A stretch of 63,452 nucleotides of DNA from Gammaproteobacteria bacterium. Its GTDB lineage: Bacteria; Pseudomonadota; Gammaproteobacteria; UWMA-0217. Positions 17,248-26,410 of the stretch are shown in pieces; the stretch's first letter is position 1; the number at the start of each line of letters is the position of its first letter. The DNA lies in the NCBI GenBank assembly GCA_027081275.1, contig JALWKV010000071.1, positions 1 through 63,452 on the forward strand, in the 5' to 3' direction. The position numbers were made by a program, and so were the translations under genes. The notes beneath the pieces are model-generated. The model was given only the letters and a program-made list of their open reading frames with translations. It made no database searches and was not told the DNA's origin.

Positions 17248-17739
17248 ATGGCCGAAGAACAACCAAACCAACCGGAACAGCAATTCGAGATTCAGCGCAT
17301 CTATCTCAAGGATCTCTCCTTCGAGTCTCCAAACGCGCCGGAAGTCTTCACCCGGGAATTCAATCCCTCCGTCGGCGTCGAGCTCAACACCGCGCATCGC
17401 ACGCTGTCGGAAGGCATCTACGAAGTCGAACTCAATATCACCGTCACCGTAAAGTCGAACGACGAAGTGGCCTATCTGATCGAGGTAAAGGAGGCCGGCA
17501 TCTTCACCGCCGTCGGCTACCCCGACGAGCAGCTCGCCCATCTGCTGGCCAGCTACTGCCCCAACATCATCTACCCCTTCGCCCGCGAGCTCATTTCCGA
17601 AATGGCGGTGCGCGGCGGCTTTCCGCAGCAACTGCTGGCGCCGATCAACTTCGACGCGCTCTACGCCCAGCACCTGCAGGAGCAGGCGCAGAAAAGGGCC
17701 GAGGCAGGCGGCGACGCCGCCGAAGCACCCAAACACTGA
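17248..17739 (+). CDS. secB: Protein-export chaperone SecB
   Basis: The 163-aa tetrameric chaperone has the SecB core FEIQRIYLKDLSFESPNAP and YPFARELISEMAVRGGFPQ. It holds preproteins unfolded and hands them to SecA. The acidic Ala-rich tail is normal. It sits 15 bp after trxC and 3 bp before gpsA, the common grxC-secB-gpsA order of gammaproteobacteria. Confidence 0.97.
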   Translation: MAEEQPNQPEQQFEIQRIYLKDLSFESPNAPEVFTREFNPSVGVELNTAHRTLSEGIYEVELNITVTVKSNDEVAYLIEVKEAGIFTAVGYPDEQLAHLLASYCPNIIYPFARELISEMAVRGGFPQQLLAPINFDALYAQHLQEQAQKRAEAGGDAAEAPKH

Positions 17740-17742
17740 GCG

Positions 17743-18744
17743 ATGATCGGCCAGTCCATTTCCGTCTACGGCGCCGGCTCCTGGGGAACGGCGCTGGCCA
17801 TTCATCTTGCCCGGCTGGGGCACAGCGTCCATCTCTGGGGCAGAAATCAAGAACATGTCGAGCAGATGCGCCGGCAGCGGGAAAATGCCCGCTATCTACC
17901 CGGCGTCGAGCTTCCCGTCACCCTGTCGCCCGAGTCCGATCTCGCTGCCGTCGCACAGGCCTCGTATTACCATCTGGTCGTCATTCCCAGCGAACATTTC
18001 CGCGAGTTTCTTTCCCGCCTGCAGGGCGAGCTGCCGGAAGTCTATCGGCTGATCTGGGCCACCAAGGGCATCGAGCACCAGACCGGCATGCTGCTGCACG
18101 AGGTGGTCGAGGAGGAACTCGGCGAGGATACCCCCTACGCCATCGTCTCCGGTCCGACCTTCGCCGCCGAGGTGGCGCGCGAGCTGCCCACCGCCATGTC
18201 GGTCGCGGCCCACGACACAGCGCTGCAGCAGGATGTGGCCGCCCTCTTCCACGGCCTCAATCTGCGCATGTACACCAGCGATGATGTCACCGGCGTCGAG
18301 CTGGGCGGCGCCGTCAAGAACGTGCTGGCGATCGCCGCCGGCATCTCCGACGGCCTGCGCTTCGGGGCCAACGCCAGAGCGGCGCTGATCACCCGCGGGC
18401 TGGCCGAGACGATGCGTCTCGGCGCGGCGATGGGCGCCAATCAGGAAACACTGATGGGACTTGCCGGGCTTGGCGATCTGGTGCTGACCTGCACCGACGA
18501 TCAGTCGCGCAACCGTCGCTTCGGGCTGGCGCTGGGCCGCGGCAGGGAGGCGGAGGCGGCAATGGCGGAAATCGGCCAGGTCGTCGAGGGCGCGATCACC
18601 GCCAAGAGCGTAATGAAGCTGATGGCCTCGGCCAAGGTGGAAATGCCCATCTGCACGCTGGTCTACCGCATTCTCCATGAAGGACTTGCGCCGGAATCGG
18701 CCGTCCACGCCCTGCTGAATCGGCGCCTCAAGGCCGAATACTGA
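17743..18744 (+). CDS. gpsA: Glycerol-3-phosphate dehydrogenase [NAD(P)+]
   Basis: The 333-aa enzyme reduces dihydroxyacetone phosphate to sn-glycerol 3-phosphate for phospholipid synthesis. Motifs are the dinucleotide fold SVYGAGSWGTALA, WATKGIE, SGPTFAAEVA, and the catalytic Lys in GGAVKNVLAIAAGI with FGANARAALITRG. It is in the secB operon; trmL begins 8 bp later. Confidence 0.97.
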   Translation: MIGQSISVYGAGSWGTALAIHLARLGHSVHLWGRNQEHVEQMRRQRENARYLPGVELPVTLSPESDLAAVAQASYYHLVVIPSEHFREFLSRLQGELPEVYRLIWATKGIEHQTGMLLHEVVEEELGEDTPYAIVSGPTFAAEVARELPTAMSVAAHDTALQQDVAALFHGLNLRMYTSDDVTGVELGGAVKNVLAIAAGISDGLRFGANARAALITRGLAETMRLGAAMGANQETLMGLAGLGDLVLTCTDDQSRNRRFGLALGRGREAEAAMAEIGQVVEGAITAKSVMKLMASAKVEMPICTLVYRILHEGLAPESAVHALLNRRLKAEY

Positions 18745-18752
18745 GCACCCCG

Positions 18753-19214
18753 GTGTTCCACATCGCTCTCTACGCGCCGCAGATCGCCCCCAACACCGGC
18801 AACATCATCCGTCTCGCCGCCAACACCGGCTTCACGCTGCACCTGATCGAGCCGCTCGGCTTCAACTTCGAGGACAAGCAGCTGCGCCGTGCCGGTCTCG
18901 ACTACCACGACATCGCCTTGCTGCGTCGCCATCCCGACTACCGCCATTTTCTGCAGGCGGTGGATGGCAGCCGGATCTACGCCTGCTCGACCCACGGCGA
19001 GCAAAACTACACCGCGATCGACTATCGGCCCGGAGATGTGCTGCTGTTCGGCCCGGAGACCACCGGGCTGCCGGCATCGCTGCGCAACGGTGACGACATC
19101 ACGGCCTGCATTCGCATCCCGATGCAGCCGGCGAGCCGCAGCCTCAATCTCGCCAACGCCGTTGCCATAGTCGCCTACGAGGCCTGGCGTCAGCAGGGCT
19201 TCGCCATGGGCTGA
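18753..19214 (+). CDS. trmL: tRNA (cytidine/uridine-34-2'-O)-methyltransferase TrmL
   Basis: The 153-aa SPOUT-fold methyltransferase has IAPNTGNIIRLAAN, LFGPETTGLP and the knot motif SRSLNLANAVAIVAYE. It 2'-O-methylates the wobble base of leucine tRNAs using S-adenosylmethionine. The start is GTG. It is the end of the plus-strand operon and meets ntrC tail to tail with a 9-bp gap. Confidence 0.95.
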   Translation: MFHIALYAPQIAPNTGNIIRLAANTGFTLHLIEPLGFNFEDKQLRRAGLDYHDIALLRRHPDYRHFLQAVDGSRIYACSTHGEQNYTAIDYRPGDVLLFGPETTGLPASLRNGDDITACIRIPMQPASRSLNLANAVAIVAYEAWRQQGFAMG

Positions 19215-19223
19215 GCCCCACGG

Positions 19224-20639
19224 CTATTCGAACTCGGTCAGCCCCAGTTCCCGTATCTTGCGGGTCAGTGTATTGCGCCCCCAGCCGAGCAGGCGCGCCG
19301 CCTCCTTCTTGTAGCCGCGCGTGTGGGCGAGCGCGGCGCGGATCAGGATCTCCTCCACCCGGGCAACCGTCTCGGTCAACAGGTTTTCGCTGCCAGACTC
19401 CAGGCGCCGGCTCGCCCAAGCGGCGAGCATCGTCTGCCAGTCGCCGCCGGCGGCCGCTTCAGCATCGCCCCGCAGGCCCTGCAGATCGGGCGGCAGGTCG
19501 CTGAGCATGATCTCCTGCCCAGCCGCCATGACGGCAAGCCAGCGACAGGTGTTCTCGAGCTGGCGCACATTCCCGGGCCAGTCGAGACGGCCAAGATAGT
19601 CGATCACGTCCGGATGGATCAGCTTGGGCTTTTCGTTGACCTCGATCGCGGCCTTCTTCAGAAAGTGGTGGATCAGCGAGGGGATATCCTCGCGCCGCTC
19701 CCGCAGGCTCGGCACCTGAATGCGAATGACATTGAGGCGGTGGAACAGGTCTTCTCGGAACTTGCCTTCGCGCACCAACAGCTCGAGATTCTGATGCGTC
19801 GCGGCGACGATGCGCACGTCCACCTTGACCGGATCGTGCCCGCCGACACGATAGAAGGTGCCGTCGGCCAGCACGCGCAGCAGGCGCGTCTGCAGCTCCG
19901 CCGGCATGTCGCCGATCTCATCGAGAAACAGCGTGCCGCCGTGGGCCTGCTCGAAACGCCCCTGACGCTGGCTCTGGGCGCCGGTAAACGCGCCCTTCTC
20001 GTGGCCGAACAGCTCCGATTCAAGCAGGTCACGCGGAATCGCGGCGGTATTGATGGCGATGAACGGCTTGCTGGCGCGGGGTCCGTGCTTGTGCAACGCC
20101 TTGGCGACCAGCTCCTTGCCGGTACCCGACTCACCAGTGACGAGCACATTGATCGGCGAGGCGCTGAGCCGGCCGATGATGCGGAACACCTCCTGCATCG
20201 CCGGCGACTCGCCGAGAAAGTCTGACGACGTCGCAACTCCGTTGCCGCCACGGGCGCCCCGTTCGCGCCGCGCGGCAAAGGCGCGCTGCACGAGGTCGAC
20301 CGCCTCGCCGATATCGAAGGGCTTGGGCAGATACTCGAACGCGCCGCCCTTGTAGGCCGACACCGTGCTGTCGAGGTCGGAGTGCGCGGTGATCACGATC
20401 ACCGGCAGCTCCGGATCGGAACGATGTAGCCTTTCCAGCAGCGCGAGCCCATCCATTCCGGGCATGCGGATGTCGGTGATCAGGGCCGTCGGCGCGCCGC
20501 CTTCGAGTGCCTCCACGACCGATTCGGCATCAGCGAAGGTGCGGGTGGCGATGCCGGCCTTCTGCATCGCCTTGTCCAGCACCCAGCGGATGGAGTCGTC
20601 GTCATCAACGATCCAGACGATTTCGCCTTGTTCTCTCAT
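19224..20639 (-). CDS. glnG: Nitrogen regulation response regulator NtrC
   Basis: The 471-aa sigma-54 activator has a receiver domain with phosphoacceptor Asp56 ([11 protein letters not shown]), an AAA+ domain with Walker A GESGTGKE and the GAFTGA loop that contacts sigma-54, and a Fis-type helix-turn-helix at the C-terminus ([19 protein letters not shown]). It overlaps ntrB by 4 bp. Phosphorylated NtrC should act on the two sites upstream of glnA at 24351-24399. Confidence 0.97.
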   Translation of the reverse strand: MREQGEIVWIVDDDDSIRWVLDKAMQKAGIATRTFADAESVVEALEGGAPTALITDIRMPGMDGLALLERLHRSDPELPVIVITAHSDLDSTVSAYKGGAFEYLPKPFDIGEAVDLVQRAFAARRERGARGGNGVATSSDFLGESPAMQEVFRIIGRLSASPINVLVTGESGTGKELVAKALHKHGPRASKPFIAINTAAIPRDLLESELFGHEKGAFTGAQSQRQGRFEQAHGGTLFLDEIGDMPAELQTRLLRVLADGTFYRVGGHDPVKVDVRIVAATHQNLELLVREGKFREDLFHRLNVIRIQVPSLRERREDIPSLIHHFLKKAAIEVNEKPKLIHPDVIDYLGRLDWPGNVRQLENTCRWLAVMAAGQEIMLSDLPPDLQGLRGDAEAAAGGDWQTMLAAWASRRLESGSENLLTETVARVEEILIRAALAHTRGYKKEAARLLGWGRNTLTRKIRELGLTEFE

Positions 20640-21682
20640 ATCGGAATCAGAATATCGAAGCAGGTCTCGCCGGGCGCCGACTGGAACTTGATGATGCCAC
20701 CGTGGGAGGTGACGATCGCCTGCGCCACCGACAGGCCAAGCCCCGATCCGCTGGCCTTGCCCGAGATCATCGGGAAGAACACCTGATTGCGCAGCTCGGC
20801 CGGAATACCGGGCCCGTTGTCGCAGATACGCAGCCGGATCACCAGACTCTGCTGCTTGCCGGCAATGGTATAGTTGCGAAGGATGCGGGTGATGAAGCGA
20901 ACCTCGCCCCCCTCACCCACGTCGCGCAGCGACTCCAGCGCATTGCGGGCGATGTTCAGCGCCGCCTGGATCAGCTGATCGGCATCGCCGAAAAACTCGG
21001 GAATACTGGGGTCGTAGTCGCGCAGCACCGTTACGCCCGGCCCCGCTTCGGCGCTGATGAGCTGGACCACCCGCTCGGCAATTTCATGGATATTGACCTC
21101 CCGCTCGGTCGACACCCGACGCGGGCCAATCATGCGGTCGATCAGCCGACGCAGCCGATCCGTTTCGTTGATGATGATATCGGTATAGGCCTTCAGCTCG
21201 GCACCGTCGAACTCGGCCTCGAGCAGCTGGGCCGCGCCCCGAATGCCGCCGAGCGGATTCTTCACCTCGTGCGCCAGCCCCCGCAGCAGCGAACGGGTGG
21301 CGGCGTACTCCTCCTGCCGCACCGTCTCCTGCGCGATGGCGTAGAGCTGACCGATGGGGTGGATCTCCAGCAGCACGCCGCGCTGCTCGCCGAGCGGCGT
21401 GATCGTCAGGTTGACCACGACCTCGCGATCGTCCTCCATCTGTAGCACGAGCTCGCGGCGAGTGATGGTCTGACCGCCCTCGAGCGCCTTGCACGCCAGC
21501 GTCTTCAGCTCGCATTCACTGCCGCAATAGTCCTCGACGGTACGCCCGAGCAACTGATTGTCGCTGGTGTCGAGCAGCATCTCCGCTGCCGGATTGAGAT
21601 AGATGAAGCGCAGGCTCCCGTCCAGCTGGATCAGGGCGGAATCCATGCTGTCGAGCAGGAGCTTGAAATCGGGTTGCTGCAT
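20636..21682 (-). CDS. glnL: Nitrogen sensor histidine kinase NtrB
   Basis: The 348-aa cytosolic kinase/phosphatase has an N-terminal PAS domain (about residues 5-110), a dimerisation/phosphoacceptor helix with the H-box LAHEVKNPLGGIRGAAQLL, and a HATPase domain (LRICDNGPGIP, GSGLGLSVAQAIV). With PII it sets NtrC phosphorylation according to nitrogen supply. It overlaps ntrC by 4 bp. It is probably also reached by read-through from glnA and the DUF4124 gene upstream. Confidence 0.97.
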   Translation of the reverse strand: MQQPDFKLLLDSMDSALIQLDGSLRFIYLNPAAEMLLDTSDNQLLGRTVEDYCGSECELKTLACKALEGGQTITRRELVLQMEDDREVVVNLTITPLGEQRGVLLEIHPIGQLYAIAQETVRQEEYAATRSLLRGLAHEVKNPLGGIRGAAQLLEAEFDGAELKAYTDIIINETDRLRRLIDRMIGPRRVSTEREVNIHEIAERVVQLISAEAGPGVTVLRDYDPSIPEFFGDADQLIQAALNIARNALESLRDVGEGGEVRFITRILRNYTIAGKQQSLVIRLRICDNGPGIPAELRNQVFFPMISGKASGSGLGLSVAQAIVTSHGGIIKFQSAPGETCFDILIPI

Positions 21683-21773
21683 GTCGCTACCAATGCAACA
21701 TTCGTGCCCGGTGACCGAACAGCACGCCCGGCCGCCACCCGTTCGCGGGCCGCCGTCGCTCCGCGGCGCAACG

Positions 21774-22313
21774 TCACAGCCGCGAGGTCTTCAACACATG
21801 GAAGCTGTGGGTCGGCGAGCTGATCAACACTTTTCCCAGTGAATCGACCACCTGGACCTGAATCGCGTGGGTGCCGCGGATCAGCTGCGTCAGCGTTGTG
21901 CCGCAGGACTTGAGGCCGGTGATCTGCCGACCGTCGATGACGACCCGGATCTCGTGCCCCGCGGCCACGCCCAGCGCCGGCTGCAGCGTGCAGCGCACAT
22001 TGACGACGCCATCGTTGGCGCGCACGGCCTCGTCATTGCCGGGAGAGACGATTTGCAGCGAACGGTAGCGGGGCGGTGCCTTGGCGGAGGGGGACTTGGC
22101 CGCGCCACCGGCGACCGGATTCGCGGCGCCGGATGACGGCGCCGGATCGGTCGGCACGACATTGGCGGGCTTGACCTCCACCTCCTCGACATCGGGCCGG
22201 TTGGGTTTCTGATCGGAAAAATGAAGCACACCGTCACTGTCCACCCAGCGGTAGATCGCCGCGTCGGCGCACAGCGGAACAAGCATCAGACTCAGTGGCG
22301 CGAGAATTTTCAT
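21774..22313 (-). CDS. DUF4124 domain periplasmic protein
   Basis: The 179-aa protein has a signal peptide (residues 1-18, cut after ADA) followed directly by a DUF4124 segment (AIYRWVDSDGVLHFSDQ), a Pro/Ala-rich linker, and a C-terminal Ig-like/beta-sandwich region with two Cys. A DUF4124 gene between glnA and ntrB is a recurring arrangement in gammaproteobacteria; its function is unknown. The ATG at 22313 is chosen for the signal peptide, and no strong ribosome site is visible. Confidence 0.87.
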   Translation of the reverse strand: MKILAPLSLMLVPLCADAAIYRWVDSDGVLHFSDQKPNRPDVEEVEVKPANVVPTDPAPSSGAANPVAGGAAKSPSAKAPPRYRSLQIVSPGNDEAVRANDGVVNVRCTLQPALGVAAGHEIRVVIDGRQITGLKSCGTTLTQLIRGTHAIQVQVVDSLGKVLISSPTHSFHVLKTSRL

Positions 22314-22368
22314 TGCCAGCAAATCTAGCGTGAAACGGCGCCGGTGGCAAAGGCTTCGATGCACCCAC

Positions 22369-22390
22369 AAAAAAGCCCCCTTGCGGGGGC
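22369..22390 (-). terminator. Rho-independent terminator
   Basis: On the minus strand GCCCCC-GCAA-GGGGGC is followed by TTTTTT. It lies about 350 nt after the glnA stop, with a MITE copy in between, and just before the DUF4124 gene. It should end most glnA transcripts and limit read-through to the DUF4124-ntrBC genes. Confidence 0.85.
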
Positions 22391-22563
22391 CCTGCCACAG
22401 CGCCGCTGCCCGCAGAGGCAGGCAGTGGCTGCATGAGTTCAAGTTTCCAGACATATTGCCTGCCGGGAGGCCGCTTCCGACATCCCTTGCCCGACAGACG
22501 GAAGGCTCGGCTTCCGCCTTGCCGACAATCTGCGTATCCACTCAGCTCGTTCGGGATTAAACC

Positions 22564-22737
22564 CGTGACTGCTCAGATTGCCCCTGAACTCCGCCAGTTC
22601 AAGGCAGAATCGCACCGCCATCCATGGCTCCTTGCGAAATACAGTCCATCCGTGGACATAAATGTGAGTTTACAACTGTAAATGACCATTTTCGAACGCA
22701 GAAATGGCGGAGTTCAGGGGTGAGCTGAGTAGTTACG
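22564..22737. repeat. MITE-like element, copy A
   Basis: The 174-bp element has about 36-bp terminal inverted repeats, roughly 30 of 36 matching: the left end runs CGTGACTGCTCAG through CCCCTGAACTCCGCCA, and the right end is its complement ending GTAGTTACG. The inner 16 bp of the two ends pair perfectly. The conserved centre contains CGCACCGCCATCCATGGCTC and TTTTCGAACGCAGAAATGG. It codes for no protein. Its right end lies 2 bp beyond the glnA stop codon. Confidence 0.85.
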
Positions 22738-22739
22738 AA

Positions 22740-24149
22740 TCAGCAGGAGTAGTACATGTCGAACTCTTCCGGCGTGGTGCTCATGCGCAGACGCGTCACC
22801 TCTTCCATCTTCAGATCGATGTAGGCAGAGATCATGTCGTCGGTGAAGACGCCACCAGCCTTGAGGAACTCGCGGTCGTTGTCGAGCGCTTCGAGCGCCT
22901 GGTCGAGCGAGTAGGCGACGGTCGGGATCGCCGCTTCCTCTTCCGGCGGCAGATCATAGAGATCCTTGTCCATGGCATCGCCCGGGTGCAGCTTGTTCTG
23001 GATGCCGTCGAGGCCGGCCATCAGCATCGCAGAGAATGCGAGGTAAGGGTTGGCCGTGGGATCAGGGAAACGCACCTCGATGCGGCGACCCTTCGGGTTG
23101 CTGACGAACGGGATACGGATGGAAGCGGAGCGGTTGCGCGCCGAGTAGGCCAGCATGACCGGCGCCTCGAAGCCAGGGACCAGACGCTTGTAGCTGTTGG
23201 TCGAGGCGTTGGTGAAGGCATTGAGCGCGCGGGCATGCTTGATGATGCCGCCGATGTAGTAGAGCGCGGTCTCGCTCAGGCCGCCGTAGAGATCGCCGGC
23301 GAAGAGGTTTTCACCGTCCTTTGCCAGCGACTGATGCACGTGCATCCCGTTGCCGTTGTCGCCAACCAGCGGCTTGGGCATGAAGGTCGCCGTCTTGCCG
23401 TAGTTGTGGGCCACGTTGTGGACGCAGTACTTGAGAATCTGATTCCAGTCGGCGCGCTTGACCAGGGTAGCGAACTGGGTGCCGATCTCGCACTGGCCGG
23501 CGGTGGCCACTTCGTGGTGATGCACCTCGACGGTCACGCCCATCTCTTCCATCACTTCACACATGGTGGAGCGCAGATCCTGTAGCGAGTCGACCGGCGG
23601 CACGGGGAAGTAACCGCCCTTGACGCCCGGACGATGACCGATGTTGCCGTCTTCGAAGACCTTCTCCGAGTTCCACTCGGCCTCGTCGGAATCGACCTTG
23701 TAGAAGGACTGACCCATGGTGGCGCCCCAGCGGACATCGTCGAAGACGAAGAACTCGGGCTCGGGACCGAAATAGGCGGTATCGCCAATGCCGGTGGACT
23801 TGAGGTACTCCTCGGCGCGCTTGGCGACCGAGCGGGGATCACGCTCGTAGCCCTGCATGTTGCTCGGCTCGACGACATCGCAACGCAGGATCATCGTCGC
23901 ATCCTGGAAGAAGGGATCCATGACAGCGGTGTCAGCGTCGGGCATCAGGATCATGTCCGACTCGTTGATGCCCTTCCAGCCGGCGATGGAGGAACCATCG
24001 AACATCTTGCCGTCCTCGAAGAAGTCCTCGTCGACTTCGCGGGCGGGAATCGTAACGTGCTGTTCTTTTCCAATGGTGTCTGTGAAACGAAGGTCGACAT
24101 ATTTGACGTCGTTGTCCTTCATCATGCTGAGTACGTCACTAACTGACAT
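22740..24149 (-). CDS. glnA: Glutamine synthetase type I
   Basis: The 469-aa dodecameric enzyme makes glutamine from glutamate, ammonia and ATP. Landmarks are the Asp50-loop region [13 protein letters not shown], the metal-binding [22 protein letters not shown], the ATP-binding [26 protein letters not shown], and the adenylylation loop LYDLPPEE with its Tyr. That loop implies GlnE-type regulation. A sigma-54 promoter and two NtrC palindromes lie upstream; a MITE abuts the stop codon. Confidence 0.98.
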   Translation of the reverse strand: MSVSDVLSMMKDNDVKYVDLRFTDTIGKEQHVTIPAREVDEDFFEDGKMFDGSSIAGWKGINESDMILMPDADTAVMDPFFQDATMILRCDVVEPSNMQGYERDPRSVAKRAEEYLKSTGIGDTAYFGPEPEFFVFDDVRWGATMGQSFYKVDSDEAEWNSEKVFEDGNIGHRPGVKGGYFPVPPVDSLQDLRSTMCEVMEEMGVTVEVHHHEVATAGQCEIGTQFATLVKRADWNQILKYCVHNVAHNYGKTATFMPKPLVGDNGNGMHVHQSLAKDGENLFAGDLYGGLSETALYYIGGIIKHARALNAFTNASTNSYKRLVPGFEAPVMLAYSARNRSASIRIPFVSNPKGRRIEVRFPDPTANPYLAFSAMLMAGLDGIQNKLHPGDAMDKDLYDLPPEEEAAIPTVAYSLDQALEALDNDREFLKAGGVFTDDMISAYIDLKMEEVTRLRMSTTPEEFDMYYSC

Positions 24150-24232
24150 GGTGTTCCTCCAAAAATCGAGAGAGAGTGGTTAAGACAATTCCGGAATCGG
24201 GATTCGGGAATCGGAATGTGAAACCAGTCGAA

Positions 24233-24249
24233 GCAAGATCCCTGCCAAA
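24233..24249 (-). promoter_or_regulatory. Sigma-54 promoter of glnA
   Basis: On the minus strand TTGGCAGGGATCTTGC matches the sigma-54 consensus TGGCAC-N5-TTGC, with the -24 GG and -12 GC elements correctly spaced. Transcription would start near 24221, about 70 nt before the glnA ATG. It agrees with the NtrC sites about 110-150 bp upstream. Confidence 0.8.
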
Positions 24250-24350
24250 GCGCGAACAGGATCACGGATAATTTCGCGACCGCAAGAATGCCAACAAAGG
24301 TCCGAACCCGCAAGGCTTGCAAGGTTGCCGGGGCGCCAGCCGGAACGGTT

Positions 24351-24399
24351 GCGCACCAGTTTAGTGCGCCAGCATCAAGACACGCACCAAGGCGGTGCG
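24351..24399. promoter_or_regulatory. Two NtrC-binding palindromes (glnA enhancer)
   Basis: GCGCAC-N7-GTGCGC (24351-24369) and CGCAC-N7-GTGCG (24383-24399) both fit the NtrC consensus GCAC-N7-GTGC. Their centres are about 31 bp apart, near three helical turns, the same-face arrangement used for cooperative NtrC binding. The second palindrome runs to within 1 bp of the CDF transporter stop codon. Confidence 0.8.
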
Positions 24400-25536
24400 C
24401 TACTCCTGTTCGAAGAAGACCCTTACCCGGTCGACATGCACGACCGACTCTCCGAGGCGCTTCATCTCGTCGAGAACGCCACCGGGATTCTCGGCCCATT
24501 TCAGCGGCAGATAAACATCCACATCAATCCGGCCGTCGAGGTAGTGGAGATTGATATTGGCGATGTCATCATAGAGCGGCAGCGCAAGCCACTTGCGGCG
24601 AAGCTGCCCGACCACCTCGTCCCGCAGCGGCAGGTGGTCGTTCGGCTTGGCGACAGCATCGTCCTCGGGATCGGTATGGATCGTGACATCGGTGATCTCG
24701 TCGATCTTGCCGACGATCGCCTTGCGCACCGCCTCGGCGATCTGATGCCCCTCGGAGACGCTGATGCGCGACGGCACCTGGATATGGACATCGGCAAAGG
24801 CGTTGCCGCCACTCTTGCGCGTGCGCAGCAGATGCATGCTGACGACGCCATCGACACTCTGGATCACCTCCTCGGTGCGCTTGAGCACCTCGTCGTCGAG
24901 GCTCGCGTCAATCAGCTCCTGCCCGCTCTGCCACAGCAGTCGCCCCCCGAGGTAGATGATGAACAGCGCCACGCCGATGGCCGCCCAGGCGTCGAACCCC
25001 TCAAACCCCATCAGGCTGAGGCCGATGCCGGCGATGACCAGCAGCGAAGAGATGGCGTCGGAGCGGTGATGCCAGGCATTCGCCTCCAACATCGTCGAGC
25101 GGATCTTCCTCGCCACCCGCCGCGTGTACTGGTACAGCCCCTCCTTCGACAGCACCGCCAGCGCGGCGAAGAACAGCGCCAGCGGCGTCGGATTCAGCAG
25201 CCGCTCCGGATTGAGCAGGCGATTGGCCGCATCCCAGCCGATGCCAGCGCCGACGATGATCAGGCCGATGCCGAGCAGCCCGGTGGCCAGCGTCTCGATG
25301 CGTCCGTGGCCATAGGGGTGCTCCTCATCGGCATCACGATGGGCCTCGTGAGCCGCCAACAACACGATGAAGTCGCTCGCCAGATCCGACAGCGTGTGAA
25401 CGCCATCGGCGATCAATGCCTGGGAGTGGGTGAACACCCCGCCCACCACCTGCGCCAGCGCCAGACAGGCGTTGACGAAGGCGCCGACCAGCGTGACCCT
25501 GCGGGTCACCTGCAGACGGCTCGGCTCCTCCCGCAT
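24400..25536 (-). CDS. Cation diffusion facilitator family transporter
   Basis: The 378-aa protein has six predicted membrane helices and the CDF signature (SQALIADGVHTLSDLASD; HPYGHGRIETLA; AWHHRSDAISS) with paired His/Asp metal-site residues, followed by a C-terminal cytoplasmic ferredoxin-like domain. CDF proteins exchange Zn, Fe, Co or Mn for protons at the inner membrane. The C-terminal domain is long (about 170 aa). The ATG at 25536 has GGAGG 5 nt upstream; a GTG at 25557 is an alternative. It lies 22 bp after the LOG-family gene. The metal is not predictable. Confidence 0.92.
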   Translation of the reverse strand: MREEPSRLQVTRRVTLVGAFVNACLALAQVVGGVFTHSQALIADGVHTLSDLASDFIVLLAAHEAHRDADEEHPYGHGRIETLATGLLGIGLIIVGAGIGWDAANRLLNPERLLNPTPLALFFAALAVLSKEGLYQYTRRVARKIRSTMLEANAWHHRSDAISSLLVIAGIGLSLMGFEGFDAWAAIGVALFIIYLGGRLLWQSGQELIDASLDDEVLKRTEEVIQSVDGVVSMHLLRTRKSGGNAFADVHIQVPSRISVSEGHQIAEAVRKAIVGKIDEITDVTIHTDPEDDAVAKPNDHLPLRDEVVGQLRRKWLALPLYDDIANINLHYLDGRIDVDVYLPLKWAENPGGVLDEMKRLGESVVHVDRVRVFFEQE

Positions 25537-25558
25537 CTCCTCCTCCACCACCGCCACA

Positions 25559-26284
25559 CTAGAGCTCCCGCAGTTTCTGCTTTTCGGTCGAGGTCGGCTC
25601 GAAACCGCGCCGCTGGTAGTAATCGAAAACGGTGTTGACCACATCCTCCGGCGAATCGACGACGACGAACAGATCCATGTCCTCCGGCGAGATCGTGCCC
25701 TCGGCCACCAGCGTCTGCTCGAACCACGACAACAGCCCGTCCCAGAAACGGCGGTTGACGAGAATGATCGGGATGCGCCGCGACTTGCCGGTCTGGATCA
25801 GCGTCAGCATCTCCGCCAGCTCATCCAGCGTGCCGAAGCCGCCCGGCAGCACCACATAGGCCGAGGCGTACTTGACGAACATGACCTTGCGGGAGAAGAA
25901 ATGGCGGAACGACAGTGCAATGTCTTGATAGGGATTACCCTCCTGCTCCTGCGGCAGCTTGATATTGAGCCCGATGCTGGGCGACTTGCCGCGCTGCGCC
26001 CCCTTGTTGGCCGCCTCCATGATGCCGGGGCCGCCGCCGCTGACGATGGCGAAACCGGCCTCGGATAGCTGGTAGGCGATCTCCTCGGCCAGCAGATAGT
26101 CGGGGTGATCGGTCGGCGTGCGCGCCGAGCCGAAGATGCTGACCGACGGCTTGATCCGCGCCAGCCGCTCGAAACCCTCGACGAACTCGCCCATGATCTG
26201 GAAGATCTTCCAGCTTTCGTGGGTCAGCTCGGTGTCGTCCACCGGCAACATGCCCGGGTGGGTCTTGCCCTTGTCGTGATTCAT
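25559..26284 (-). CDS. LOG family protein (nucleotide phosphoribohydrolase fold)
   Basis: The 241-aa Rossmann-fold protein has the LOG motifs GGGPGIMEAANKGA and PGGFGTLDELAEMLTLIQ (the PGGxGTxxE signature). Plant LOG enzymes release cytokinin bases from nucleotides; bacterial members cleave nucleoside 5'-monophosphates. It is divergent from polA and followed by the CDF transporter. The biological role here is not known. Confidence 0.92.
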   Translation of the reverse strand: MNHDKGKTHPGMLPVDDTELTHESWKIFQIMGEFVEGFERLARIKPSVSIFGSARTPTDHPDYLLAEEIAYQLSEAGFAIVSGGGPGIMEAANKGAQRGKSPSIGLNIKLPQEQEGNPYQDIALSFRHFFSRKVMFVKYASAYVVLPGGFGTLDELAEMLTLIQTGKSRRIPIILVNRRFWDGLLSWFEQTLVAEGTISPEDMDLFVVVDSPEDVVNTVFDYYQRRGFEPTSTEKQKLREL

Positions 26285-26410
26285 CGGGATCGCGTCCTCT
26301 GGTGGTAGTATTCGGTCAGACCTGGTCGATAGAAGGTCGCTATTCTACACGGAGACGGCAGCAGGCGAGCTGTCTCTCCGCCACACCCCACTTTGCAGCC
26401 GAAGTGTCCC

